From: an uncultured Coriobacteriaceae bacterium
Lineage (GTDB): Bacteria; Actinomycetota; Coriobacteriia; Coriobacteriales; Atopobiaceae
Length of the DNA: 33,584 bases
Assembly (NCBI GenBank): GCA_902790135.1
Contig: CADAQM010000038.1
Location: 1 to 33,584 of the forward strand
Reading direction: 5' to 3'
Below the pieces are notes generated by a model. That model searched no databases. It saw nothing but the letters and a program-made list of their open reading frames with translations, and had not been told where the DNA came from. Positions 1 to 7,524 of this stretch are shown piece by piece. The translations under genes and the position numbers were made by a program. The first letter of the stretch is position 1. Every line of letters begins with the position of its first letter.

Positions 1-10
1 TTTGGTGCAA
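1..10 (+). repeat. Integrase arm-type repeat, left copy
   Basis: TTTGGTGCAA at the first base of the window matches the repeats at 13397-13462 beside the tRNA fragment. Its position directly upstream of the integrase start suits an integrase arm-binding site. This is inferred from repetition and position only. Confidence 0.45.
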
Positions 11-28
11 GGCGAAGGAGCGGTGGAT

Positions 29-1234
29 ATGCACTACACCAATGCGTTCATACGCGGCAAGAAGGCACCCTTCAGAGGGGTCTTCAAGTACAAGGACAGG
101 GCTGGCAACTGGCACCAGACGGTGCGGACCCTCAAGGCCCAGGGGATTGCCGACGCGCGGCGCGAGCTCGCAGAGGTCCGTGCCCAGCTCGAGGAGGAGC
201 ACGAGCAGGCTCAGTTCGTTGCCAGAACCACCATGACCGTAGGCGAGTACGTCGAGGGCTACATCAACCGCCTCGACGAGACCAAAGTGCTCGAGCGCTC
301 CACGGTCAACGGCTACCTGTGCATGCTGGGCTACATACGCGACGGCCTGGACAAGGTGCGCCTCACGCAGCTGAACGCCGCTCAAATTCAAGCCTGGGAG
401 GCAAAGCTTCTCACCGATGGGCTCTCTGCCACCACGGTGCGCAAGGCCCACATGCTGCTCAAGAGCGCCCTCAAGTACGCCGTCGAGACCGAGGTTCTGC
501 CCAAGAACCCCATGGCTTCGGTCAAGGCGCCCAAGATCGACACGCCACTCCCCAACGCGCTCGATGACGGCGCGAGGAGGCTCCTCGTCACCTTCCTGGA
601 CAACGCTCCGCGCACTCCGTTCAACCTTGGTGTTCTGCTGGCGCTCTCCACGGGCATGCGCGAGGGAGAGATCTGCGGCCTTCGGTGGTCCGACGTGAGC
701 TTCAGGACCAACACGCTCTGGGTGCGACGCTCCATAGCCCGCGACAACGGCTCCTACTACGTGAAGCAGCCCAAGACGCGCGGGAGCATCCGCGACATCC
801 CGCTCACCTCGAAGGCCGTCGAGTGGCTCAAGGACCGCAAGGGCACCCAGGAGGCCGAGCTCGTCGTGGCAGGGCTCTCCCCCACCGAGGAGCGCATGGG
901 AGCCCTCTACGTCCTCGGAGGCGTGGACGGCTCTCACATGGCCCCTCACACGCTCTCGAAGGGCTGGAAGTCCATCGCCGACTCAATGGGCCTTGTGGGC
1001 ACGCAGGGAAGGCGCCCGACCTTCCACGACCTGCGCCACACCTTCGCGACCTACGCGATATCCGAGGGCATAGACGTCAAGACCGTGAGCTCCATACTCG
1101 GGCACTCGAGCGCCGCTATGACGCTCAACATCTACGCCAGCGCCGACCCCTCGTCCAAGCGCGCTGCCGTTGAGACCATCGACTCCGTCATGGGGCGTAG
1201 GCTCACCAAGAAGGAACTCGAGCGCTACGCGTAG
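29..1234 (+). CDS. int: Site-specific tyrosine integrase of the element
   Basis: A 401-residue tyrosine recombinase that would integrate and excise the island by strand exchange at an att site. The N-terminus (about residues 10-60) resembles the arm-binding domain of Tn916/phage-type integrases. A SAM-like core-binding domain spans about 68-170 and the catalytic domain about 180-380. Visible catalytic residues are Arg211 in TGMREGE, His333 and Arg336 in HDLRH, His359 in GHSS and the nucleophile Tyr369 in NIYAS. I chose the ATG at 29 because GAAGGAG lies 8 bases before it; an in-frame TTG at 2 is possible but has no visible ribosome site. A TTTGGTGCAA repeat lies just upstream. The last 33 codons are duplicated at 2072-2173. 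Confidence 0.93.
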   Translation: MHYTNAFIRGKKAPFRGVFKYKDRAGNWHQTVRTLKAQGIADARRELAEVRAQLEEEHEQAQFVARTTMTVGEYVEGYINRLDETKVLERSTVNGYLCMLGYIRDGLDKVRLTQLNAAQIQAWEAKLLTDGLSATTVRKAHMLLKSALKYAVETEVLPKNPMASVKAPKIDTPLPNALDDGARRLLVTFLDNAPRTPFNLGVLLALSTGMREGEICGLRWSDVSFRTNTLWVRRSIARDNGSYYVKQPKTRGSIRDIPLTSKAVEWLKDRKGTQEAELVVAGLSPTEERMGALYVLGGVDGSHMAPHTLSKGWKSIADSMGLVGTQGRRPTFHDLRHTFATYAISEGIDVKTVSSILGHSSAAMTLNIYASADPSSKRAAVETIDSVMGRRLTKKELERYA

Positions 1235-1399
1235 AGCTCCTAGGTACGGTTTCCGCCACAACCCTAACGGCCCCTTGTCCAGCATTATCGGATCCTTATG
1301 GCGGATTACATCCATAGAAGCGTGTGTTTAGGGATAGGAGACGTGATAGTGATAACTGTGGTACTATTGACCCATAATCATGTGATTGGGGGCCAACCA

Positions 1400-1666
1400 A
1401 TGCATATCGTACCCGTGAAGGAACTCAAGGACGCTGCCAGGATATCGAAGCTCTGCCGCGAGAGCGGCGAGCCGGTACACGTCACAAAGAACGGCTATCC
1501 CGACATGGTCATCATGAGCGCGGAGGCCTACGAGGAGCTCGAGCGAGCCGCACAGACTGGCCGCGTGGTCTCGATGGTCCAAGAGGGCATCGATGCCGTA
1601 GAGCGCGGAGAGTGCCGCGACGCCTTCGAGGCCGCGGCGTCCATCAGGAGCAAGTATGGCCTATAG
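1400..1666 (+). CDS. Phd/YefM-family antitoxin
   Basis: An 88-residue protein of the Phd/YefM type: it begins MHIVPVKELKD and continues with a short segment ending in MVIMSAEAYEEL, the usual N-terminal DNA-binding and dimerization fold of this family. The C-terminal half (about 55-88) would wrap the toxin. Its stop overlaps the toxin start by 11 bases, as expected for a translationally coupled pair. Family members repress their own operon, so the 165 bases between the integrase stop and this gene probably hold its promoter. The longer in-frame start at 1298 covers non-conserved sequence, so ATG 1400 is preferred. The pair may stabilize the island. Confidence 0.85.
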   Translation: MHIVPVKELKDAARISKLCRESGEPVHVTKNGYPDMVIMSAEAYEELERAAQTGRVVSMVQEGIDAVERGECRDAFEAAASIRSKYGL

Positions 1667-1979
1667 GGTGGTTGTCTCAGACCCCGCGAATGCCGATCTC
1701 GACGCTGCCGTCGGCTACATTGCCGTGACGCTCGAGGCCCCTGGCGCTGCCGCTGCCCTGCTCGACGAGTACGAGGAGAAGCTTCGCCTCATTGCCGACA
1801 ATCCCAGACTATTCGGCGTTGACCTCTTTGTGAGCGAGGCTGTCAGCAGGCAGATTCGTAGGTGTCCGGTCAAGCGATACGGAATCTACTACACGATCGA
1901 TGAAGAGCAGAAGACCATCTATGTCGTAGCCTTCTCGCACGGCTTAAGAGACACTCCCACCATCATACGAAAGAGATAG
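1656..1979 (+). CDS. RelE/ParE-family toxin
   Basis: A 107-residue RelE/ParE-fold toxin. It shows an N-terminal strand (YRVVVSDPANADL), a two-helix region with IADNPRLFG, and the C-terminal strands typical of the family: RRCPVKRYGIYYTID and TIYVVAFSHGLRD. RelE members cleave mRNA on the ribosome while ParE members poison gyrase; sequence alone does not decide which applies here. It overlaps its Phd/YefM antitoxin by 11 bases. The gene ends 92 bases before a second copy of the integrase 3' end, so the whole module sits between duplicated integrase tails. Confidence 0.87.
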   Translation: MAYRVVVSDPANADLDAAVGYIAVTLEAPGAAAALLDEYEEKLRLIADNPRLFGVDLFVSEAVSRQIRRCPVKRYGIYYTIDEEQKTIYVVAFSHGLRDTPTIIRKR

Positions 1980-2071
1980 ATCTGCATCGTGCTCCTTTGC
2001 ACGCCACTAGCAGGTTCGCAATCTGATGCAAGCTGAGGCCAAATCTTATATTGGCCCGCTGAGGCTTTGTT

Positions 2072-2173
2072 TACGCCAGCGCCGACCCCTCGTCCAAGCG
2101 CGCTGCCGTCGAGACCATCGACTCGGTCATGGGACGAAGGCTCACCAAGAAAGAGCTCGAGCGGTATGCATAG
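2072..2173 (+). pseudogene. Duplicated 3' end of an integrase gene
   Basis: These 102 bases encode the same 33 residues and stop codon as the end of the integrase (1133-1234), starting exactly at the catalytic tyrosine codon. I count 9 base differences, all synonymous, with the first 38 bases identical. No other part of an integrase lies upstream in any frame, so it is a tail remnant. The synonymous-only divergence means this tail came from a related functional integrase gene, not from a recent copy of the adjacent one. It probably marks the junction left when the toxin-antitoxin segment was inserted or when two related elements recombined. Confidence 0.8.
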
Positions 2174-2421
2174 GCATGCTGCCATGCTACACGCATGACA
2201 TTTCGTAGCATGGTTGTTCGTCTAACGGGTCCGCTCCTTGGTACCGGCACAACCACAACGGCAATTGGTCAGGTTGTTGCCGTTATGGTTGGATGGACGA
2301 TGTAGACCTGTGTTCTGGAATCATGCTTTCCGAAAGAGCCTTCTCGTGCGTAGGCCTTCTTGACGTTACAAGCACACAGCCAGGGTGCGCGTTTGACCCA
2401 GCTTCGCCAGTACGCATTGTG

Positions 2422-2463
2422 TTCCGATGGGTCGCACTATGAGAAGCGCGGCAAGGGCGAGCC
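2422..2463 (+). repeat. 42-bp inverted repeat IR-1, silent copy
   Basis: Perfectly identical, in inverse orientation, to 5799-5840 inside the active hsdS. It encodes SDGSHYEKRGKGEP, just before the first recognition domain. Recombination between the two copies would invert about 3.4 kb and put both silent domains behind the active N-terminus. The first 28 bases of this motif in the hsdS reverse-complement also recur at 5043-5070 in the second conserved region. Confidence 0.85.
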
Positions 2464-3010
2464 CATCTGCATTGATGATGAGATTCCGTTCGCAATTCCG
2501 GAGAGCTGGGAATGGTGCAGGTTTGAAGCCGCTCTTGTAAACCGTGACGCTGAACGGATTCCTGTGTCTGTTGCAGATAGGGAACGTCGTGCAAAGATTT
2601 ATGACTATTATGGCGCTTCTGGTGTCATTGATGCGATTGATGACTACCTATTCGACAAGCCGCTATTGCTCATTGGAGAAGATGGTGCAAACCTTCTTAA
2701 TCGATCAACGCCTATTGCTTTCATCGCACGTGGAAAGTACTGGGTCAACAACCATGCGCATGTTCTAGACGGTATTTCAGAGGCATACCTTGAATATGTT
2801 GCCCTATACATCAATTCAATATCACTCGCGCCATATGTCACCGGTACCGCACAGCCTAAAATGAACCAGCAGAAGATGGGGTCAATTTTGATTCCCATTC
2901 CACCCGAGATGGAGCAGCTCAGAATCCTCGAGCGCACCAGCCTCTTATTACCCCTTGTCGATGATTACGGCTACCTTGAGGACGCCCACGAGCGCCTGGA
3001 CGCCGAGCTG

Positions 3011-3072
3011 CCCGACAAGCTCCGCAAGTCGATCCTGCAGATGGCCGTGCGGGGCAAGCTCGTCGAGCAGGA
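3011..3072 (+). repeat. 62-bp inverted repeat IR-2, silent copy
   Basis: Perfectly identical, in inverse orientation, to 5142-5203. It encodes the central conserved helix of HsdS between the two recognition domains (PDKLRKSILQMAVRGKLVEQ). Recombination here would invert about 2.2 kb, including the recombinase gene, and replace whatever follows the first recognition domain. Confidence 0.85.
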
Positions 3073-3117
3073 TCCTGCAGACGAGCCCGCATCAGCCCTC
3101 CTCGAGCGCTGATAGAT

Positions 3118-3648
3118 GTGCCCTTCGATATCCCTGACGGCTGGGAATGGGCGCGAGTCTCCTCGGTGTTCAATCTCGTGCGTGGATCGGGAATCAAAAG
3201 AACAGAGGTTATCGAAACCGGTGAGCCATGTGTCCGCTATGGAGAGCTTTACACGACGTATCGAAGCGAGATAACGCTCGTGGCTTCTCATACGAGTGGC
3301 ACTGTGTATGCCAAAGCCCAGAAGCTGCTCGATGGAGAGGTGGTTGCCACGCTAACGGGCGAAAATGACATTGATATTGGGCGGGCGGTTGTCAACAACA
3401 CCGGCGAAACGATAGCCGTCGGAGGTGATCTCCTCGCATTGAAGGGCAACTACCTCGATGGCAATTTCGCCATGCTCAGCTTAAATGCGCCATATATGGG
3501 TTCGCAGAGAACTGCCGCCGCGAGCGGCAACATCATCGTGCATCTTTCGGCCGACAAGATTGGCAACTTCCTCATGGCTGTGCCACCGCTCAATGAGCAG
3601 AGACGCATAGTACGTCGCTGCAAAGCACTGCTATCTGTCCTTGGCTAA
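3118..3648 (+). pseudogene. hsdS: Silent hsdS cassette, second half (TRD 2b)
   Basis: It begins PFDIPDGWEWARV, the motif that opens each HsdS recognition domain, carries a domain of about 150 residues, and ends with PPLNEQRRIVRR, the motif that closes such domains. The frame is shifted by two bases from the first half, which stops 5 bases upstream. The linker between them (about 45 residues that should carry KAPKGGESVIYR and GEPVC-type sequence) is deleted, so the halves cannot be read as one protein. The possible GTG/ATG start has no obvious ribosome site. Like the active gene, it ends right at the recombinase gene without the usual C-terminal conserved helix. Whether it is ever translated separately is unknown. 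Confidence 0.75.
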
Positions 3649-3653
3649 ACAAT

Positions 3654-3688
3654 CCTCCATGACAGACGAAAGGAGTCTTTCATGGAGG
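3654..3688 (+). promoter_or_regulatory. Inverted repeat over the recombinase start: core site or start-sequestering hairpin
   Basis: CCTCCATGA (3654-3662) pairs with TCATGGAGG (3680-3688), and AGAC (3664-3667) with GTCT (3675-3678), leaving one mismatch and a 7-base centre, GAAAGGA. The recombinase ATG (3682) lies in the right arm, and the ribosome site AAAGGAG covers the centre and the first base of the inner right stem. As DNA it resembles a tyrosine-recombinase core site (two 14-base arms, 7-base spacer); as RNA it would hide the start codon. Either role is inferred. Confidence 0.5.
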
Positions 3689-4485
3689 AATACAAAACCT
3701 ACCTTGTTGAGAAAGGGTTCTCGGCGCATACGGTCGATTCGTACCTGTTCGCAGTCCGCCAACTGCACGAGAAGGTTGGCAGTCAACCAAGCAACGTGAG
3801 CTTGCTCAGCCACAAGGACTGGCTGGCCGCACACTTCGCCGCCAAGACGGTAAACCTGCGCATCACGGCCATCAACTCGTACCTCGATTTCATCGAGTAC
3901 CAAGGCGTCCGGTTGAAAGGCCTTCGCATCCAACAGAAGCCTTACCTCGACAACGTCATCAGTCAAGAGGACTATGTTTTGCTGCGCGATTCATTACTAC
4001 GAGACGGCGAACTGTTCTGGCATTACGTCGTCCGCTTCCTCACTTGCACGGGTGCTCGCATCAGTGAGCTGCGCATTTTCACGGTGGAGTCCGTATATGC
4101 AGGACATCTCGATCTCATCTCGAAGGGGCAGAAACTCAGGCGCATCTACATACCGACAGTTTTGCAGCGCGACGCGATGCAATGGCTGCACGATATCGGC
4201 CGCACCGGCGGCTATATCTTTGCTGTAAAGAGCGGCAAACCCATGACGGCGCGAGGCATATCTATGGGCCTCAAGCGGTTCGCAGAGAGGTACGGCATAG
4301 ACCGGGACGTCGTGTACCCACACTCGTTCCGCCACCGCTTCGCCAAGAACTTCATCGAGAGGAACCCAGACATCGCACTTCTGGCAGACCTCATGGGACA
4401 TGAGAGCCTAGAAACGACGCGCGTTTACCTGCGGCGCACTGCTTCCGAGCAGCGCGCCGCAGTTGATGCCGCTATTGATTGGTGA
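3682..4485 (+). CDS. Xer-like tyrosine recombinase of the hsdS inversion locus
   Basis: A compact 267-residue tyrosine recombinase with an N-terminal core-binding domain (about 1-85) and a catalytic domain (about 95-267). Visible catalytic residues are Arg126 in TGARISEL, Lys148/150, His214 and Arg217 in HSFRHRF, His240 in GHESLETT and the nucleophile Tyr249. It is much shorter than the element integrase and lacks an arm-binding domain, like the recombinases (PsrA/CreX type) that invert hsdS genes in Bacteroides and Streptococcus. It lies between the silent and active hsdS copies, inside the segment that would invert. Its 3' end overlaps the convergent hsdS by 14 bases. The start codon lies within an inverted repeat that also covers its ribosome site. 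DNA inversion at the hsdS repeats is inferred from layout. Confidence 0.88.
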   Translation: MEEYKTYLVEKGFSAHTVDSYLFAVRQLHEKVGSQPSNVSLLSHKDWLAAHFAAKTVNLRITAINSYLDFIEYQGVRLKGLRIQQKPYLDNVISQEDYVLLRDSLLRDGELFWHYVVRFLTCTGARISELRIFTVESVYAGHLDLISKGQKLRRIYIPTVLQRDAMQWLHDIGRTGGYIFAVKSGKPMTARGISMGLKRFAERYGIDRDVVYPHSFRHRFAKNFIERNPDIALLADLMGHESLETTRVYLRRTASEQRAAVDAAIDW

Positions 4486-6025
4486 GTTGAGGAAGAACCT
4501 TCTTAAGCACTTCTACGATTCTTGCTTGTTCACAACGAGGGGGAATGGGAATGAGGTAGCTCCTCACTGAATCCTGGGATAATTCCTTCTGCTTCGTGCT
4601 TCCACTTGCTTGGTCTTCAATAACCGACTGCACAGATGGTCCTGCAAAATAGGAGAACGCATAGCGGAAGTCGAGCCAGTCCGTTAATGTGCGGATAACC
4701 GTGACGTGGCTATCGGCTACTGCCCACCCATACTCGTTGACGGATGAGTCATAGATCGCCATTCTACCGAGCGTGCCTAGACCAGTAGAATTCCAGAGCA
4801 GGTCACCGTCCTGGAGGACCCGCTCCTCCGCATAAGACGATACCGAGCTCGGATCGATGAACTTTGCCAGCTCGAGCGAGAAGCCTGACCACTGGTTGCA
4901 CTTCTGGGCAACAACAGGGTACTTCTTGATTGGCGAGTACTTAGGAGACTTACCGCGCTGGATGTAGGTCGTCACACTCTCGAGTCGTGCCCACTCCCAG
5001 CTGTCCGGAATATCGAACGGTATCTCGTCGTCGATGCAGACAGGCTCGCCCTTGCCGCGCTTCTCATAGTAGCCGCCATCGGAAGCGCGGTAGATCACCG
5101 ATTCGCCGCCCTTAGGCGCCTTGATTTTCTTCTCTTTGATGTCCTGCTCGACGAGCTTGCCCCGCACGGCCATCTGCAGGATCGACTTGCGGAGCTTGTC
5201 GGGAAGCTCGGCATCCAGGCGCTCGCGGGAGTCTTCCAGTTCTTCGTAGTGATTAACGTGCTCGAGAATTACTGAGAGCTTTTCTCGTATACGTAGCTGC
5301 TCTTCATAGGGTGGGATTGGAATTAGAAAACCAGGTATGTCACCGAGATTGATTTTGAAAGTGTGCGTTCCACCGCCAACCTTGACGCGCTGAATCCACT
5401 GGAAACCAATTGGAGCATCAATGCATGCAACAACCCACTCTGCAAGCCTTTCATCAATAAGTCGGAGCAGACCAAGGCTAACGAAGATGCTGAATTCAAA
5501 ATCGACATCCACAATAATCGGTTTACCGAGAGTCCCGATTCTGCAAAGCAGGATGTCTCTATTGCGTGGTTTCACCCGCTTGCAAAGCTCGTCGTGAGTC
5601 TCCTGACTGACATACTTCACCTTGCTCAAGTCGAAGTATCCCCTTGAGACATTTTGAACCGAGAGGAAAAGAACACCTGAGTTCTTATACTCGGGCGTCT
5701 TATGTGTTCCGTCAGAAACGAGCTCAAGGATGCTGCCCAGTCGTGCCCACGCCCAGCTCTCCGGTATATCGAACGGGATCTCATCGTCGATGCAAACCGG
5801 CTCGCCCTTGCCGCGCTTCTCATAGTGCGACCCATCGGAAGCGCGGTAGATGACGCTCTCGCCACCCTTGGGCGCTCTGATCTTCTTCTCCTTGATGAGC
5901 TTTGCGCGCTCGGCGCGTATGCGGTCGAGCAGGGCGGAGGCAGGCTCGTCGTTTGGGTCCTGGGGCACGAGTTTGCCCTGGACCGCGAGCTGAAGGATCG
6001 AGTTGCGCAGGTCCTTAGCCTTCAT
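4472..6025 (-). CDS. hsdS: Type I restriction-modification specificity subunit (active copy)
   Basis: A 517-residue HsdS, the subunit that chooses the bipartite DNA target for the methylase and nuclease. In order: conserved N-terminal helix (MKAKDLRNSILQLAVQGKLV), linker with KGGESVIYRASDG, recognition domain 1 (about 90-285, closing with IPIPPYEEQ), central conserved helix LPDKLRKSILQMAVRGKLV, a second linker, and recognition domain 2 (about 380-500, closing with IPIPPRCEQ). The ATG at 6025 overlaps the hsdM stop by 11 bases, giving translational coupling; an upstream in-frame extension to 6235 only shadows hsdM. Two oddities: the second linker lacks about 20 residues present in the first, and the protein ends soon after domain 2 without the usual C-terminal helix. 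It shares perfect inverted repeats with the silent cassette at 2422-3072. Confidence 0.93.
   Translation of the reverse strand: MKAKDLRNSILQLAVQGKLVPQDPNDEPASALLDRIRAERAKLIKEKKIRAPKGGESVIYRASDGSHYEKRGKGEPVCIDDEIPFDIPESWAWARLGSILELVSDGTHKTPEYKNSGVLFLSVQNVSRGYFDLSKVKYVSQETHDELCKRVKPRNRDILLCRIGTLGKPIIVDVDFEFSIFVSLGLLRLIDERLAEWVVACIDAPIGFQWIQRVKVGGGTHTFKINLGDIPGFLIPIPPYEEQLRIREKLSVILEHVNHYEELEDSRERLDAELPDKLRKSILQMAVRGKLVEQDIKEKKIKAPKGGESVIYRASDGGYYEKRGKGEPVCIDDEIPFDIPDSWEWARLESVTTYIQRGKSPKYSPIKKYPVVAQKCNQWSGFSLELAKFIDPSSVSSYAEERVLQDGDLLWNSTGLGTLGRMAIYDSSVNEYGWAVADSHVTVIRTLTDWLDFRYAFSYFAGPSVQSVIEDQASGSTKQKELSQDSVRSYLIPIPPRCEQARIVEVLKKVLPQLTNQ
5142..5203 (-). repeat. 62-bp inverted repeat IR-2, active hsdS copy
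   Basis: Reverse complement of 3011-3072 with no mismatch, in the central conserved helix of the active hsdS. Confidence 0.85.
5799..5840 (-). repeat. 42-bp inverted repeat IR-1, active hsdS copy
   Basis: Reverse complement of 2422-2463 with no mismatch, just before recognition domain 1 of the active hsdS. Flanking bases differ in the silent copy, so the repeat edge is sharp. Confidence 0.85.
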
Positions 6026-7505
6026 CCTCGACCTCGATTCCGAGGATCTCGCAGATCTGGGCGAGCTTCGCGTCGATCTCCGCATCAAGCTGCGCACGCT
6101 CGGCACGATAGTTGCGAATGAGCTCGTCGGGCGGGAGTATGACCTCATCCTCGTGCGGGTAGCCGCAAAGGTCGAAGTTGAACCCTCCGGCAACCAGCTC
6201 GTCGATGGTGTAGTGCTTGGCCTTCGGGCCGTCATCTAGCACAATCTCACTGCGGTCTCTCCACCACTCGCGCACAGGGTCGAAGTGTTCGCCACGCATG
6301 GGCTTCGTCTTCGAGAAGTGCTTGTACCCCTCGGGCATGTCCATGCGATAGAACCACACGCCATCGCTCTTGCCAGTGTTGTCGAAGAACAGGATGTTGG
6401 TCGTGATGGACGTGTAGGGCGCGAAGACGCTCTGTGGCATGCGCACAACGGTATGCAGGTTGAACTCCCCAATGAGACGACGTTTGATCTCCGCCTTGGC
6501 TGCGTCCTGGCCGAACAGGAACCCGTCGGGGATGATGACTGCTGCACGGCCTTTCTTCTTGAGCCTGTAGAGGATGAGTGCCAGGAACAGGTCAGCCGTC
6601 TCGGAGCTGCGCAGGGCTGTCGGGAAGTTGCCCTGGATGGTGGCCTTCTCAGAGCCTCCGTAGGGCGGGTTCATGAGCACGACGTCGAACTGGCCGCCCT
6701 CCTTGTGCCGATACTCGCGGATGTCGTGGTCGAGGGAGTTGTCGTGATAGACCTGCGGCGAGTCGATGTCATGCAGCAGCATGTTGGTAACGCACAGCAG
6801 ATACGGCAGCTGCTTCTTCTCGATGCCGTAGATGGACTGTGAGTAGGTGTCCTTATCGGCGGGAGTCTTCACCTGGGGTGCCAGCAACTTGAGCGCACTC
6901 GTGAGGAAGCCGCCTGTGCCGCATGCGAAGTCCGCCACCGTCTCGCCAAGTTTGGGGTCGAGCATCTCGGCCATGAAGTCGGTCACGGCACGAGGCGTGT
7001 AGAACTCCCCCGCGTTGCCAGCTGACTGCAGGTCCTTGAGGATGGTCTCGTAAATCTCGCCGAAGGCGTGACGCTCCTTGTACACGGTGAAGTCCACAGC
7101 CTGGTCGATCTCGTTGACCACCTGGCGCAGCAGGATTCCGTCCTTCATGTAGTTGTTGGCGTCAGTGAATGCCGCCTTCACGACGGTCTGGCGAAGGGGT
7201 GCATCGGGACCGAGCTCGAGCCCGCTGAGGGTCGGGAAGAGCTTGTTGTTCACGAAGTCCAGGAGCTCCGCGCCGGTGAGGGCCTTGCCGTCCTTACGGT
7301 CATGCGCCCAGCTGTGCCACCTGAGCTCGTCGGGGATTATCGACTCGTACGCGTCGTCGTAGAACTCCCACTCCCGCTCCTTGGCGTCGTAGATCTTGAG
7401 GAAGAAGAGCCACGTCATCTGCTCGATGCGCTGCGCGTCGCCGTTTACGCCGGCATCGTTGCGCATGATGTTCTGCAGGGTCTTTACGAGAGATCCGAGT
7501 GCCAT
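6015..7505 (-). CDS. hsdM: Type I restriction-modification DNA methyltransferase subunit
   Basis: A 496-residue HsdM, which transfers a methyl group from S-adenosylmethionine to the N6 of adenine in the target chosen by HsdS. The N-terminal HsdM helical domain covers about 1-140. The methylase domain shows the SAM-binding motif FACGTGGFL (about 193-201) and the catalytic NPPY at 279-282 followed by GGSEK. The ATG at 7505 follows GAAAGGTG. It sits 19 bases downstream of hsdR and overlaps hsdS by 11 bases, so the three subunits are probably translated from one message in the order R-M-S. All motifs are intact, so methylation activity is expected. Confidence 0.96.
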   Translation of the reverse strand: MALGSLVKTLQNIMRNDAGVNGDAQRIEQMTWLFFLKIYDAKEREWEFYDDAYESIIPDELRWHSWAHDRKDGKALTGAELLDFVNNKLFPTLSGLELGPDAPLRQTVVKAAFTDANNYMKDGILLRQVVNEIDQAVDFTVYKERHAFGEIYETILKDLQSAGNAGEFYTPRAVTDFMAEMLDPKLGETVADFACGTGGFLTSALKLLAPQVKTPADKDTYSQSIYGIEKKQLPYLLCVTNMLLHDIDSPQVYHDNSLDHDIREYRHKEGGQFDVVLMNPPYGGSEKATIQGNFPTALRSSETADLFLALILYRLKKKGRAAVIIPDGFLFGQDAAKAEIKRRLIGEFNLHTVVRMPQSVFAPYTSITTNILFFDNTGKSDGVWFYRMDMPEGYKHFSKTKPMRGEHFDPVREWWRDRSEIVLDDGPKAKHYTIDELVAGGFNFDLCGYPHEDEVILPPDELIRNYRAERAQLDAEIDAKLAQICEILGIEVEDEG

Positions 7506-7524
7506 GGGTCACCTTTCGTTCTGT

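Larger units (their letters stand above)
2360..3112 (+). pseudogene. hsdS: Silent hsdS cassette, first half (TRD 1b and conserved region)
   Basis: The homology to Type I specificity subunits begins at about 2422 with SDGSHYEKRGKGEP, which is 42 bases identical to the active hsdS on the other strand. A target-recognition domain follows (about 2500-2930), different from either domain of the active gene, ending in the typical LIPIPPEMEQLRI motif. Next is the conserved helix LPDKLRKSILQMAVRGKLVEQD, and the frame then stops at TGA 3110. The normal N-terminal helix (MKAKDLRNSIL in the active copy) is missing; the bases before 2422 are unrelated, so the ATG at 2360 is probably not a true start. It is most likely an unexpressed cassette that is swapped into the active gene by inversion. 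Confidence 0.8.

Noticed and set aside
2037..2056. GGCCAA/TTGGCC hairpin after the toxin gene as a terminator
   Set aside because: The stem is only six bases and no T run follows.
2026..2208. A 60-codon frame covering the duplicated integrase tail
   Set aside because: It is in a different frame from the integrase tail and matches no known protein.
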